From Corynebacterium mucifaciens (lineage in GTDB: Bacteria; Actinomycetota; Actinomycetes; Mycobacteriales; Mycobacteriaceae), in NCBI RefSeq assembly GCF_012396315.1, contig NZ_JAAXPF010000002.1, forward strand, positions 186,001 to 250,000: a stretch of 64,000 nt of DNA. Direction: 5' to 3'. A model generated the notes under the pieces. It had not been told where the DNA came from, made no database searches, and saw only the letters and a list, made by a program, of their open reading frames with translations. Both the position numbers and the translations under genes were made by a program. Below, in pieces: positions 8,539 to 18,376 of this stretch. Every line of letters starts with the position of its first letter. Position 1 is the stretch's first letter.

Positions 8539-9753
8539 ATGCATGCTTGGCCCACGCCGTCCGTTCCCGCCGTCGCCGGTACTCCGGCGCCGCTGAAGCT
8601 CTACGACACCGCAGATCAGCGTGTGAAAGAGGTGGACACCACCCCAAACGCCAACGGGGAGGTAGGCCTCTACGTCTGCGGTATCACGCCGTACGACTCC
8701 ACACACCTGGGCCACGCCGCCACCTACCTCACGTTCGACCTGGTGCAGCGCCAGCTCATCGCCAACGGGCACGCGGTCCACTACGTGCAGAACATCACCG
8801 ACGTGGACGACCCGCTGTTCGAGCGCGCCGCGCGCGACGGGGTGGACTGGCGCGAGCTGGGCACCAGCCAAATCGACCTGTTCCGCAGCGACATGGAAAT
8901 CCTGTCGGTGATCCCGCCGCGCGACTACATCGGCGCCATGGAATCCGTCGACGAGGTCATCGCCATGGTCCAGCGTCTGCTCGCTAAAGGGGCCGCCTAC
9001 GAGCTTGACCACGGCGATATCTACGCCTCTATCGAGGCGACGCAACAGTTCGGTTACGAGTCCAACTTGGACCGCGCCACCATGGAGCAGTTTTTCGCGG
9101 AGCGCGGCGGCGACCCCGAACGCGAGGGCAAGCGCGACCCGCTGGACGCACTGATCTGGCGCGGGCACCGCGAGGGCGAGCCCGCCTGGGATTCCCCGTT
9201 CGGACCGGGCCGTCCCGGCTGGCACGTGGAGTGCTCCGCCATCGCTACCAACCGGCTGGGCGCCCACTTTGCCATCCAGGGCGGCGGCTCCGACTTGGCG
9301 TTTCCGCACCACGAGTTCTCCGCTGCCCACGCCGAAGCCGCGCTGGAGGTGGACCGCATGGCCAGCCATTACGTCCACGCCGGCATGATCGCACTTGACG
9401 GCGTGAAGATGTCGAAGTCCCTGGGCAACCTCGTCTTCGTGCACAAGCTGTCGGAGCAGGGGCACGATCCGTCCGCGATCCGCCTGGCCGTCTTTGCCGG
9501 CCACTACCGCACGGATCGCGACTTTTCCGACGCCATCATGGACGAGGCTGAGGCGCGCCTTGCCCGCTGGCGCGAGCAGCTAGGGGGAGAGGCGAGCGAA
9601 GCGGAGGCGATCGCCGTCGTCAACGAGCTGCGTGCCCACCTGGCCAACGACCTGGACACCCCGCGGGCTCTGACGCTTATCGACGGCGTCACCGGAGACC
9701 ACGACCGGATTATCGCTACCGCTCTCGACGGGTTGCTCGGCGTGCGTATTTAG
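8539..9753 (+). CDS. mshC: L-cysteine:1D-myo-inosityl 2-amino-2-deoxy-alpha-D-glucopyranoside ligase
   Basis: 404 residues. It joins Cys to GlcN-Ins using ATP, the third dedicated step of mycothiol synthesis. Homologous to class I cysteinyl-tRNA synthetase but lacking the tRNA-binding C-terminus. The Zn/Cys-binding YVCGITPYD, the HIGH motif as HLGHA (about residue 57), zinc-site [16 protein letters not shown] and KMSKSLGN (about 290) are all present. TAGGGT at 8526-8531 ends 7 nt before the ATG, so leaderless. Mycothiol is the main low-molecular thiol of actinobacteria. Confidence 0.95.
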   Translation: MHAWPTPSVPAVAGTPAPLKLYDTADQRVKEVDTTPNANGEVGLYVCGITPYDSTHLGHAATYLTFDLVQRQLIANGHAVHYVQNITDVDDPLFERAARDGVDWRELGTSQIDLFRSDMEILSVIPPRDYIGAMESVDEVIAMVQRLLAKGAAYELDHGDIYASIEATQQFGYESNLDRATMEQFFAERGGDPEREGKRDPLDALIWRGHREGEPAWDSPFGPGRPGWHVECSAIATNRLGAHFAIQGGGSDLAFPHHEFSAAHAEAALEVDRMASHYVHAGMIALDGVKMSKSLGNLVFVHKLSEQGHDPSAIRLAVFAGHYRTDRDFSDAIMDEAEARLARWREQLGGEASEAEAIAVVNELRAHLANDLDTPRALTLIDGVTGDHDRIIATALDGLLGVRI

Positions 9754-9777
9754 CGCCGCTCGCGCACAATGGTGCCC

Positions 9778-10176
9778 ATGAGCGCAGCTGCAGAGAGCTC
9801 GATCCGGGCGCAATTTCAGCCCGAGGTCGACGAATTTATCGACGATCTGACCACGTTTGCCACCGGCTCCTACTTGCAGGACGACGACAAAGACCTGTGG
9901 GAGGAACCCTTCGATCCGGCGGTGCTGCCTGACCTGAAGAGGATCTTGGAGATGTTCCTCGACGCACTGGACCTCCTGGGCGATGACCCGGAGGGCGAGG
10001 CGCTGGTGAAGGTGGTCGCGCCGTTGTACGCCAACCTTAACGAGTTCAACGAGCAGCACGCGGGTGCGGTCTTGGAGCCGGAGGAGAAGGCGGACATCGA
10101 GACCCTCGTCTTTCGCGCCGCCGCTGCTACAGGTGCTACCGACGAGGCGCTGCATGAGCTGCCGGAATTTGAGTAG
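9778..10176 (+). CDS. acidic protein of unknown function
   Basis: 132 residues, strongly acidic (EFIDDLTTF, DDDKDLWEEPFD), mainly helical, without signal peptide or membrane segment. I chose the second ATG (9778): CACAAT at 9765-9770 ends exactly 7 nt before it, the spacing seen at leaderless starts elsewhere in this window; an ATG at 9769 overlaps that box. The 3' end overlaps the next gene by 23 bp, which implies translational coupling. No family recognised. Confidence 0.7.
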   Translation: MSAAAESSIRAQFQPEVDEFIDDLTTFATGSYLQDDDKDLWEEPFDPAVLPDLKRILEMFLDALDLLGDDPEGEALVKVVAPLYANLNEFNEQHAGAVLEPEEKADIETLVFRAAAATGATDEALHELPEFE

Positions 10177-10831
10177 GCCCGCCGCCGTCTTCTGGGACAT
10201 GGACGGCACCCTCATCGACACGGAACCGCTGTGGGGCCAGGCCACCTACGAGCTCGGCGAGCTGCTTGGCCGCCCGCTGACTCCCGAAGTGCGTGAACAG
10301 ACCATCGGCGGCAGCTTCCCCAACACGCTGCGCATTGTCGCGGATTGGGCCGGGCACACGCTGGCCGAAGGAGATGTGGAGCGCTACCGCACCTGGATGT
10401 TCGGCCGAGTGGCCGAGCTGTTTTCAGGCGGCATCGCGCTAAAGCCGGGTACCGAGGGAGTGCTGGAAGCGCTTGCGCAACGGGGCACCCCGATGTTCGT
10501 CTGCACCAACACCGAACGGGTGCTGGCCGATCCGTGCATCGACGCGATAGGCAGACAATACTTCGCCGACACGATTACCGGCGACGAGGTGGATAACCCC
10601 AAGCCCGAGCCCGAGATGTACCTCGAGGCTGCCCGGCGCGTTGGTGCGGCCCCTGGCGAGTGCCTCGTTGTCGAGGACTCGTGGAACGGCATGTCGGCCG
10701 CTGCCGCCGCTGGATGCGTCGTTCTGGGGTTGGCCGATGTCGTGCCGGACGGGGTGTCAACGCTCGATCCGCAGGCACTCGTGGGCGCCGACGCCGGCGA
10801 CGTGGACAGCTGGTTTTCTGCAGCTCTATAG
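10154..10831 (+). CDS. HAD-superfamily phosphatase (beta-phosphoglucomutase-like)
   Basis: 225 residues from ATG 10154, which overlaps the previous gene. All HAD motifs are visible: motif [13 protein letters not shown] with the nucleophile Asp, motif II CTNTE, motif III Lys in NPKPEPEMY, and motif [11 protein letters not shown]. The alpha-helical cap between motifs I and II is typical of subfamily IA, which includes phosphoglycolate phosphatases, beta-phosphoglucomutases and sugar phosphatases. The substrate cannot be fixed from sequence alone. Confidence 0.85.
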   Translation: MSCRNLSRPAAVFWDMDGTLIDTEPLWGQATYELGELLGRPLTPEVREQTIGGSFPNTLRIVADWAGHTLAEGDVERYRTWMFGRVAELFSGGIALKPGTEGVLEALAQRGTPMFVCTNTERVLADPCIDAIGRQYFADTITGDEVDNPKPEPEMYLEAARRVGAAPGECLVVEDSWNGMSAAAAAGCVVLGLADVVPDGVSTLDPQALVGADAGDVDSWFSAAL

Positions 10832-10890
10832 GCATAAACGGGGGTGCGGAGGCTGCAGCGCGAAGCGGCGTTCTCCGTATAGTGGCGCCC

Positions 10891-12342
10891 ATGGACGCAC
10901 GGATTGAAGAAGACCTCCTTGGCACCGCTGAAGTACCCGCAAACGTGTACTACGGCATCCACGCGTTACGCGCCGTGGATAACTTTCATATTTCCGACAG
11001 CACTATCAACGACTTCCCGGAGTTCATCCGCGGAATGGTGCAGGTGAAAAAGGCCGCAGCCATGGCCAACCGCCGCCTACACGCGCTGCCGAAGGATAAG
11101 GCCGAGGCGATCGTCGCGGCCTGCGACAAGATCCTGGGCGAGGCCGTGTGCATGGACCAGTTCCCAATCGACGTCTTTCAGGGCGGAGCGGGCACCTCGG
11201 TGAACATGAACACCAACGAGGTCGTGGCGAACCTCGCGCTTGAGCTGATCGGCCGTGGCAAGGGCGATTACGACGTGATCAACCCCAACGACGACGTCAA
11301 CATGTCGCAGTCGACCAATGACGCGTACCCGACCGGTTTCCGCCTCGGTGTCTACTACGCGGTGCAGGATCTCCTCTCAGAGCTGGACGAGCTGCAGAAG
11401 TCGTTGCGTGCCAAGGGCGACGAGTTCGCGGACATCATCAAGATGGGCCGCACCCAGCTCCAGGACGCTGTGCCGATGACGCTGGGCCAGGAGTTCACGG
11501 CGTTCGGCGCAAACCTAGCGGAGGAGCAGCGCACCATCAGCGGCGCCGCCGAATCGCTCCTAGAGGTCAACCTGGGTGCCACCGCGATCGGCACCGGCAT
11601 CAACACCCCGAACGGCTACCGCGACCAAGTCGTCTCCGCGCTGCGTGAGGTCACGGGCCTCAACGTGCAAGCATCCCCAGATCTTATCGAGGCCACTTCC
11701 GACACCGGCGGCTACGTGATGATGCATGGTGCCATCAAGCGCGCGGCGATGAAGCTGTCCAAGATCTGCAACGATCTGCGTCTCCTGTCGTCCGGGCCGC
11801 GCGCCGGGCTCAACGAGATTAACCTGCCGGAGCGCCAGGCGGGCTCGTCGATCATGCCGGCCAAGGTCAACCCCGTGATCCCGGAAGTGGTCAACCAGGT
11901 CTGCTTCAAAATCTTCGGCAACGACGTGACCATCTCCATGGCCGCGGAGGCCGGTCAGCTGCAGCTCAACGTCATGGAACCGGTTATCGCGCAGTCGCTC
12001 TTCGAGTCCATTCGCCTGCTCTCCAACGCGGCCAAGACGCTGCGCGAAAAGTGCGTGGTGGGCATCACCGCGAACAAGGAGGTGTGCGAGGGGTACGTGA
12101 CCAATTCCATCGGCATCGTCACCTATCTCAACCCGGTGATCGGACACCACAACGGCGACGTGATCGGCCGCGAGGCGGCTGAGACGGGCAAGAGCGTCTA
12201 CGACCTGGTTTTGGAGAAGGGCCTGATCGACGAGGACGATCTGCAGCGGCTGCTGAGCAAGGAAAACCTCATGCACCCGGAGTACCGGGGCAAGCTCTAC
12301 GTCGACGATGAGCCGACGCTGGGTGAGCGTTCCGGCGCGTAG
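10891..12342 (+). CDS. aspA: aspartate ammonia-lyase
   Basis: 483 residues. It converts L-aspartate to fumarate and ammonia. The fumarase/aspartase signature [15 protein letters not shown], containing the mobile catalytic-loop Ser, is near residue 317, with the substrate-binding blocks [13 protein letters not shown] and [10 protein letters not shown] upstream. TATAGT at 10878-10883 ends 7 nt before the ATG, so leaderless. It is followed 86 bp later by a Dcu-type carrier; the pairing supports aspartate uptake with fumarate or succinate exchange when oxygen is low. A fumarase is less likely given the closeness to AspA in the N-terminal [16 protein letters not shown] block. Confidence 0.93.
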   Translation: MDARIEEDLLGTAEVPANVYYGIHALRAVDNFHISDSTINDFPEFIRGMVQVKKAAAMANRRLHALPKDKAEAIVAACDKILGEAVCMDQFPIDVFQGGAGTSVNMNTNEVVANLALELIGRGKGDYDVINPNDDVNMSQSTNDAYPTGFRLGVYYAVQDLLSELDELQKSLRAKGDEFADIIKMGRTQLQDAVPMTLGQEFTAFGANLAEEQRTISGAAESLLEVNLGATAIGTGINTPNGYRDQVVSALREVTGLNVQASPDLIEATSDTGGYVMMHGAIKRAAMKLSKICNDLRLLSSGPRAGLNEINLPERQAGSSIMPAKVNPVIPEVVNQVCFKIFGNDVTISMAAEAGQLQLNVMEPVIAQSLFESIRLLSNAAKTLREKCVVGITANKEVCEGYVTNSIGIVTYLNPVIGHHNGDVIGREAAETGKSVYDLVLEKGLIDEDDLQRLLSKENLMHPEYRGKLYVDDEPTLGERSGA

Positions 12343-12428
12343 CCAACGTCACACCCGCCTTACACGCTCCCGTGCCGGGCGACGACCGATAATTGGGATG
12401 ACCTTACCGTCAGCCGAAGGAGCGTGCC

Positions 12429-13739
12429 GTGATGCTCGTCGTCCATCTCATCATCCTGCTCGGGGCCATCGTCGTCGGTGCCCGCATGGGGTCGATCGCG
12501 ATCGGCTTCGCCGGGGGCCTCGGCGTGTTGCTCCTCGGCGCGACCGGGGTGCCGGTGAGCGCGGATGCGATCCCCTTTGACGTCATCGGCATCATCATGT
12601 GCGTCATCGCCGCGATTGCCGCGATGCAACTGGCCGGTGGGATGGACTATCTCGTGGATCTGGCGGAACGGTTCCTGCGCCGCAACCCCCGACGGATCAC
12701 CGTCTACGCGCCGATTGTCACCTGGCTCATGACGGTGCTCGCCGGCACCGGCCACACCGCATTTTCCACCATGCCCGTCATCGTCGAGGTGGCGAAGGAG
12801 GGTAACGTTCGCCCATCACGTCCGCTATCCGCGGCGGTGATTGCGTCGCAAATGGCGATTGTCGCCTCGCCGATCTCGGCGGCCGTGGTGTTCATGGCAT
12901 CCGCACTCGAGCCGTTCGGCGTGGGTTACCTGCAGTTGCTGGCGGTCATGATCCCCGCGACATTCTTGGCTATTTTCCCGATGGCGTGGATTGCCAACAG
13001 GACAGGCTCCGAACTATCGCAGGACCCGGTGTATCAACGCCGGCTCGCCGAAGGTCTCGTCGCAAAGCCTGCGGCTCGCGCGCACTACGTCCCCCCGCGC
13101 GGCGCTAAGGCGTCAGTAGGCATCTTCCTCGCTGCCATCGTCGTAGTGATGGTCTACGCCACGCTCATCTCGGAGCAAGTGGGTCTGATCCAGGAACCGA
13201 CGATTCCGCGCAACGAGGCGATCATGGCCATCATGCTCGGTGCGGCGGCCACGATCGTGCTAATCACCCGGACCACGGCGGCTGAAATTCTCAACACCCA
13301 GGTGTTCCGGTCGGGGATGTCGGCCTGCGTGTGCGTACTCGGCGTCGCCTGGCTGGGCACGACGTTTATCAACCACTACATTGATGACATCCAGTCGGCC
13401 GCCGGCGACGTCCTCACCGCACAGCCGTGGCTGCTGGCTGTGGTGCTCTTCGTCGCAGCGTCTCTGTTGTACTCGCAGGCTGCAACAGCGAAAGCGTTGA
13501 TTCCCGCGGCGCTGGCCATCGGAGTAAGCCCGCTGACCGCGCTCGCGGCATTCCCCGCAGTATCAGCACTGTTCGTGCTTCCCACCTACCCGACGCTTCT
13601 GGCTGCGGTGGAGATGGACGACACGGGCTCCACCCGCATTGGCAAATACGTGTTTAACCACCCGTTCTTGGCCCCAGGCGTGGTCTGCATATTTGTCAGC
13701 GTTCTGCTGGGTTACGCCATCGGCGCCGCTGTAGTGTGA
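12429..13739 (+). CDS. DcuA/DcuB-family anaerobic C4-dicarboxylate transporter
   Basis: 436 residues with about 10-12 hydrophobic segments, the length of DcuA/DcuB carriers. Family blocks include GTGHTAFSTMPVI (about residue 100) and, near the C-terminus, MDDTGSTRIGKYVFNHP. These carriers exchange fumarate, malate or aspartate for succinate in the inner membrane. The start is GTG 12429, with an ATG as codon 2; GGAG lies 9 nt upstream. Gene order after aspA fits aspartate and fumarate metabolism. DcuA versus DcuB cannot be decided, so no symbol is given. Confidence 0.88.
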   Translation: MMLVVHLIILLGAIVVGARMGSIAIGFAGGLGVLLLGATGVPVSADAIPFDVIGIIMCVIAAIAAMQLAGGMDYLVDLAERFLRRNPRRITVYAPIVTWLMTVLAGTGHTAFSTMPVIVEVAKEGNVRPSRPLSAAVIASQMAIVASPISAAVVFMASALEPFGVGYLQLLAVMIPATFLAIFPMAWIANRTGSELSQDPVYQRRLAEGLVAKPAARAHYVPPRGAKASVGIFLAAIVVVMVYATLISEQVGLIQEPTIPRNEAIMAIMLGAAATIVLITRTTAAEILNTQVFRSGMSACVCVLGVAWLGTTFINHYIDDIQSAAGDVLTAQPWLLAVVLFVAASLLYSQAATAKALIPAALAIGVSPLTALAAFPAVSALFVLPTYPTLLAAVEMDDTGSTRIGKYVFNHPFLAPGVVCIFVSVLLGYAIGAAVV

Positions 13740-13744
13740 GTCGC

Positions 13745-15412
13745 ATGACTGCTCAACCGTTGACTGACGTCGAAATCGCCCAAGCCCACGAGCTCGCTCC
13801 CATCGCCGACATTGCCGCACAGGCCGGGGTCGGCGAGGATGCGCTCATCCCGTACGGCAAGCACATGGCCAAGGTGGACATCACCCAGGTGCCGTCCGGC
13901 AACCCCGGCAAGCTGGTCGTGGTCACCGGCGTGTCGCCGACACCTGCCGGCGAGGGCAAATCCACCACGCTCATCGGCTTGACCGACGCGTTGGCAAAGC
14001 TGGGGCAGAACGCCATGGTGGCGCTGCGCGAGCCCTCGCTCGGTCCTGTGATGGGCATCAAGGGCGGGGCGGCCGGCGGCGGCTACTCCCAGGTGGTGCC
14101 GATGGAGCAGATCAACCTCCACTTCACCGGTGATTTCCACGCCATTACCAGCGCCAACAACACGCTCGCGGCCTTGATTGACAACCACATTCACCAGGGC
14201 AACGCGCTGGGCATCGACCCGCGCCGGGTGACCTGGCAGCGCTGCCTGGATGTCAACGACCGCGCGCTGCGCAACGTGGTCACGGGCCTCGGCGGGCCCG
14301 CACACGGCGTGCCGGCGGAAACCGGGTTCACCATTACCGCTGCGTCGGAAATCATGGCGATCCTCGGCCTGGCAACGGACCTGGAGGACCTCAAGCAGCG
14401 TTTGGCCAACATCACCATCGGCCTGACCTACGACAAGAAGCCGGTCACCGCGGGCGACCTCGGGGCGGAAGGCGCGATGGCGGCGCTGCTGAAGGACGCT
14501 GTGAACCCAAACCTGGTGCAAACCCTGGACGGGACCCCAGCGTTCATCCACGGCGGCCCCTTCGCCAACATCGCCCACGGCTGCAACACACTGATCGCCA
14601 CCCGCACCGCGCAGCAGTACGCCGACATCGTGCTCACGGAGGCCGGGTTCGGCTCGGACCTCGGCGCAGAGAAATTCTTCGACATCAAGGCGCGCTACGG
14701 CGGCCTGGATGTTGCCGGCGCAGTCATCGTCGCCACCATCCGTTCCATCAAACACAACGCGGGTGTGGCCAAGGCAGACCTGTCCAATGAGAACGTCGCT
14801 GCGCTGGAGGAAGGCATTGTCAACCTTGAGCGCCACGTGGAGAACGTGCGCAAGTTCGGCGTCACCCCGGTGGTGGCGCTGAACCGGTTTACTTCCGATA
14901 CGTCCGCCGAGCTGGAGTTCGTGCACGCATGGGCGAAAGACAAGGGCGTTGCGCTGGCGGAAGCGGATGTGTGGGGCAAGGGCGGCGACGGCGCGCTGAA
15001 GCTCGCCCAGACGCTGCTGGACAACCTCACCGAGGGCACCTCGCACCCGCTCTACGACCCAGCGGAGGGTGTGGAGAACTCCATCGAGACCATCGCCAAA
15101 GAGATCTACCGCGCAGACAACGTTCAGTACTCCGCAGCTGCGCTGAAGGATTTGCAGACGCTCAAAGACAACGGCTTTGACAACCTCCCGGTGTGCATTT
15201 CCAAGACGCAGTACTCCTTCTCGGACGACCCGTCGCAGCTGGGCGCGCCGACCGGCCACACCCTGCACGTGCGGAACCTCATCCCGCGCACCGGCGCAGG
15301 CTTCGTACTTGTGCTCACGGGCGATGTGATGACTATGCCGGGCCTGCCCAAGAAGCCGGCGGCGAACAACATCGACGTGGACAACAACGGCGTGATCAGC
15401 GGCCTGTTCTAG
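13745..15412 (+). CDS. fhs: formate--tetrahydrofolate ligase
   Basis: 555 residues. It makes 10-formyl-tetrahydrofolate from formate, THF and ATP, feeding purine and formyl-Met synthesis. The P-loop block TPAGEGKSTTLIGL is near residue 65, followed by REPSLGPVMGIKGGAAGGG and TGDFHAI. TAGTGT at 13732-13737 ends 7 nt before ATG 13745; the box overlaps the end of the dcu gene. An upstream GTG in frame (13736) is part of that box and is unlikely to be used. A source of formate, pyruvate formate-lyase, is encoded in this window at 47.4-50.7 kb. Confidence 0.95.
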   Translation: MTAQPLTDVEIAQAHELAPIADIAAQAGVGEDALIPYGKHMAKVDITQVPSGNPGKLVVVTGVSPTPAGEGKSTTLIGLTDALAKLGQNAMVALREPSLGPVMGIKGGAAGGGYSQVVPMEQINLHFTGDFHAITSANNTLAALIDNHIHQGNALGIDPRRVTWQRCLDVNDRALRNVVTGLGGPAHGVPAETGFTITAASEIMAILGLATDLEDLKQRLANITIGLTYDKKPVTAGDLGAEGAMAALLKDAVNPNLVQTLDGTPAFIHGGPFANIAHGCNTLIATRTAQQYADIVLTEAGFGSDLGAEKFFDIKARYGGLDVAGAVIVATIRSIKHNAGVAKADLSNENVAALEEGIVNLERHVENVRKFGVTPVVALNRFTSDTSAELEFVHAWAKDKGVALAEADVWGKGGDGALKLAQTLLDNLTEGTSHPLYDPAEGVENSIETIAKEIYRADNVQYSAAALKDLQTLKDNGFDNLPVCISKTQYSFSDDPSQLGAPTGHTLHVRNLIPRTGAGFVLVLTGDVMTMPGLPKKPAANNIDVDNNGVISGLF

Positions 15413-16248
15413 GCTTCTGGCTCCGGCGCTGTGTCCGCCCGAGATCCCGGCCAGCCGGGGTATGGCGGGGGAGTGCCGCCAAAGACGGGGCACAGGGACT
15501 GGAAGGCGCACCATCCGCACAGCTTGGACTGCTGCGGGCGGAAAGTGCCCGCCTTGCCGTCTGCCTCGATCTTCCACCACAGCTCTGCAAGGTCGCGCTC
15601 GAAGTACTCCAGCTCATCTCGCGACGGGGCGAGGATCATGGAATCCATGACCTTGAGGTACATCAGTTTCAGCTGCGTGGGCACGACGTTGAACAACCGC
15701 CAGTACACCAGGGCGTAGAAACGCATCTGGAACTGGGCATCCTGGGAGTAGCGCAACAGCGGTTTCTTACCTGTCTTGTAGTCGACCACGCGCACCTCGC
15801 CGGTAGGTGCGATATCCACGCGGTCGATGAACCCGCGCACCGGCACCCCGTTCGGGAGCGTGAAATCCACGGGCATCTCCTGCGCGTGCGCGTCAAAGCC
15901 CAGTGGATTTTCCATGGTGAAGTACCCGCGGAGCAGCGTGCGCGCGTCTACAAGCAACTGGTACTCGTCGGCGACAGGCTCCCCGCAGGACGGGTCGGCT
16001 TCCTGCATCCGCTCCCACTGGGGTTTCAACCGCTTCACCGCAGCGGGGTAGGTTCGCTGCTCGCGAGGCCACGTGAACATCTCCTCCAGCACCGCGTGGA
16101 CCAGGGTGCCCTTCACCTGCGCCTCTGTAGACGGCTCCGGGATCCGGTCTATGGCGCGCAGCCTGTACTGCAGCGGGCAGCGCTTGTAGTCGGAGGCGCG
16201 CGACGGGGAGAGGGCGATTGGGCGTGGGGGAGTGCTGGGAGTTGTCAT
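15409..16248 (-). CDS. RecB-family PD-(D/E)XK nuclease with probable Fe-S cluster
   Basis: 279 residues from ATG 16248. The nuclease core is visible: GTLVHAVLEEMF (His), GFIDRVDI (Asp) and VVDYKTGKK (Asp-x-Lys). A Cys near the N-terminus (YKRCPLQYRL) and three Cys at the C-terminus (CGWCAFQSLCP) match the four-Cys iron-sulfur staple of AddB/Cas4-like nucleases. No helicase domain, so it is a stand-alone single-strand or end-processing nuclease; its partner is unknown. Convergent with fhs (4 bp overlap) and divergent from the M18 peptidase, with a -10 box at 16264-16259. Confidence 0.85.
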   Translation of the reverse strand: MTTPSTPPRPIALSPSRASDYKRCPLQYRLRAIDRIPEPSTEAQVKGTLVHAVLEEMFTWPREQRTYPAAVKRLKPQWERMQEADPSCGEPVADEYQLLVDARTLLRGYFTMENPLGFDAHAQEMPVDFTLPNGVPVRGFIDRVDIAPTGEVRVVDYKTGKKPLLRYSQDAQFQMRFYALVYWRLFNVVPTQLKLMYLKVMDSMILAPSRDELEYFERDLAELWWKIEADGKAGTFRPQQSKLCGWCAFQSLCPVFGGTPPPYPGWPGSRADTAPEPEA

Positions 16249-16258
16249 GGTGGACAAC

Positions 16259-16268
16259 ATCATAGAGT
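16259..16268. promoter_or_regulatory. overlapping divergent -10 boxes
   Basis: Within the 26 bp between the two start codons, TATGAT on the minus strand (16264-16259) serves the RecB-like gene and TAGAGT on the plus strand (16263-16268) serves the M18 peptidase. The two hexamers share bases 16263-16264. Both genes start within 10 nt of their box, so both mRNAs should be leaderless or nearly so. Two RNA polymerases could not occupy both at once. Confidence 0.6.
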
Positions 16269-16274
16269 GGAGCC

Positions 16275-17498
16275 ATGACACAGCCCTTCATCGATTTCAT
16301 CGCCCAGAGCCCGTCAGCCTTCCACGCCGCCGCGGCCGCCGCCGACAGGCTGGAAGCGGAAGGGTTTTCGCGGAGCGCATTGCTTGGCGACGACGCGCAC
16401 GCCCCCGGTGGCCACCTGAACGTGCGCGACGGCGCGGTCGTCGCGTGGTGGGTCCCGGAAAACGCCCGCCCGCGTTTCCGGGTGGTTGGATCGCACACCG
16501 ATTCGCCGGGCCTGATGGCCAAGCCGGACCCGGATGTGCTGCGGGAGGGTTTCAGGCAGGTGGCGGTGGAGGTCTATGGGGGGCCGATTCTGGCCAGCTG
16601 GTTCGACCGGGACCTCACATTCGCAGGCAGGGTGGTCACGGCGGATCGCACCGAACACCTTGTCAATACCGGGCCGGTGGCGCGTGTGCCGAACCTGGCC
16701 ATCCACCTTTACCGCGGCGACATGCCGGAGATCGACCGCCAAGTGCACACGCAGTCGGTTCTGGGCGAGGACCGGCCGCTTGTGGAGCTTGCGGCGGAAT
16801 CTGCCGGCATCGATGCGGAGGACATCGTCGCTCACGAGTTGATCACCGCGGACGCGCAACGCGGCGAAATCCTGGGCGATATGCTCGCCGCCGGGCGCCT
16901 GGACAACCTCACCAGCATGTGGGCGTCGCTGCAGGCGCTGCTCGCAGCCAAGGACCAGGCAGAGCACCAAGCGGGGGACATCCTGGTGCTCGCCGCGTTC
17001 AACCACGAGGAGGTCGGCTCGGCCTCGACTGCGGGCGCTGGCGGCCCACTGTTGGAGCGTGTGTTGACGAAGGTGGCCGCCGGCTTCGGCGACCCCGCCG
17101 AGATCATCGCCAACTCAATCCAGGTCTCTGCGGACGCCGCGCACGCGGTCCACCCGAACTACCCGGGCAAGCACGACCCGACCCACCACCCGCTGATCAA
17201 CCGCGGACCGGTGCTGAAGATCAACGCCAACCAGCGGTACGCGTCAAACGCTGCGACGGAAGCAGAGTGGATCCTGGCCTGCCGGGCCGCCGGGGTACCG
17301 CATCAGACATTCGTGGGCAACAACGCCGTGCCGTGCGGGTCCACTATCGGGCCGATCTCGTCGACGCGGCTGGGCCTTCCCACCGTGGATGTCGGCGTGC
17401 CGCTGCTGTCTATGCACTCCGCCCGGGAGCTGTGCGGGGTCGACGACATGGACTACTTCGTGCGCGCCCTTTCGGCTTTTTACGCGGGCGCGCGGTAG
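16275..17498 (+). CDS. apeB: M18-family aminopeptidase
   Basis: 407 residues, matching the M18 (aspartyl aminopeptidase-like) family of dinuclear zinc enzymes. Metal-site blocks: GSHTDSPGL (His, Asp, about residue 75), the AFNHEEVGS pair of Glu residues (about 245), and a C-terminal VPLLSMHSARE with the last His. No signal peptide, so cytosolic turnover of peptides with acidic or neutral N-termini is expected. TAGAGT ends 6 nt before the ATG, so leaderless. The symbol is a family label; substrate preference is not visible. Confidence 0.9.
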   Translation: MTQPFIDFIAQSPSAFHAAAAAADRLEAEGFSRSALLGDDAHAPGGHLNVRDGAVVAWWVPENARPRFRVVGSHTDSPGLMAKPDPDVLREGFRQVAVEVYGGPILASWFDRDLTFAGRVVTADRTEHLVNTGPVARVPNLAIHLYRGDMPEIDRQVHTQSVLGEDRPLVELAAESAGIDAEDIVAHELITADAQRGEILGDMLAAGRLDNLTSMWASLQALLAAKDQAEHQAGDILVLAAFNHEEVGSASTAGAGGPLLERVLTKVAAGFGDPAEIIANSIQVSADAAHAVHPNYPGKHDPTHHPLINRGPVLKINANQRYASNAATEAEWILACRAAGVPHQTFVGNNAVPCGSTIGPISSTRLGLPTVDVGVPLLSMHSARELCGVDDMDYFVRALSAFYAGAR

Positions 17499-17513
17499 GG
17501 CATACTAGCCGCC

Positions 17514-18347
17514 ATGTATTCGGGACCGTTCCAGCCAGGCGACAAGGTGCAGCTTACTGACGCAAAGCGACGCCACTTCACCATCGAGCTCAAAGCAGGC
17601 GGGCAGTTCCACTCGCACAAGGGCATCGTCCACCACGACGACATCATCGGCGCGGACGAGGGCTCGGTGGTGAAGTCGACGCTCGGCTCGGACTTTCTGT
17701 GCTTCCGCCACCTGCTGGTGGACCACGTGCTCTCGATGCCCCGTGGCGCCGCCGTGATCTACCCCAAAGACGCCGCACAAATTCTGGTCGAGGGCGACAT
17801 CTTCATGGGCGCGCGCGTCCTCGAGGCCGGCGCAGGCTCCGGCGCGCTGACGATGTCGCTCCTGCGCGCGGTCGGCCCCGAGGGCCATGTCTACTCGTAC
17901 GAAATCCGGGATGACCACCTCGCCTTCGCCAGGGACAACGTCGCCGACTACTTCGGGGGTGAGCCAAGCTGGTGGGCGCCGCGGCTCGGCGACTTTGGCG
18001 AAGTCACTCCAGAGGACCTGGACGGCCAGGTAGACCGCGTCATCCTGGACATGGTGGAGCCGTGGCACTTCATTGACACGGTGAAGAACGTCCTCATCCC
18101 GGGCGGTGTGTTCATGACGTACGTGGCTACCGTGCCGCAGCTGATGAACATCATGGAGGCCATCCGCGAGGCGAAGTGCTTCACCGAGCCACGTGCATGG
18201 GAAACCCTGCTGCGCGAGTGGAAGGTCGAGGGCCTGGCCACCCGCCCGGAGCACCGCATGAACGCGCACACGGCGTTCCTGGTGTGGACCCGAAGGCTCG
18301 CAGACGGTGTGACGCCGCCGCGGCCGCAACGCAAGGCTCGTCGGTAG
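17514..18347 (+). CDS. trmI: tRNA (adenine-58-N1)-methyltransferase
   Basis: 277 residues. It methylates A58 in the T-loop of tRNAs as a tetramer. The N-terminal beta domain (about 1-75) is followed by the SAM-binding motif [17 protein letters not shown] (about 103-118), motif [11 protein letters not shown], and a C-terminal block that ends in basic residues. CATACT at 17501-17506 lies 7 nt before the ATG. It lies directly upstream of arc, as in other corynebacteria and mycobacteria. Confidence 0.93.
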   Translation: MYSGPFQPGDKVQLTDAKRRHFTIELKAGGQFHSHKGIVHHDDIIGADEGSVVKSTLGSDFLCFRHLLVDHVLSMPRGAAVIYPKDAAQILVEGDIFMGARVLEAGAGSGALTMSLLRAVGPEGHVYSYEIRDDHLAFARDNVADYFGGEPSWWAPRLGDFGEVTPEDLDGQVDRVILDMVEPWHFIDTVKNVLIPGGVFMTYVATVPQLMNIMEAIREAKCFTEPRAWETLLREWKVEGLATRPEHRMNAHTAFLVWTRRLADGVTPPRPQRKARR

Positions 18348-18376
18348 GCGGAAAGCCCCTCTGTAGGCTCGAGCAC

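Noticed and set aside
13712..15580. Long minus-strand open frame opposite fhs
   Set aside because: A GC-rich antisense shadow with no motif; the plus strand encodes an unmistakable formate-THF ligase.
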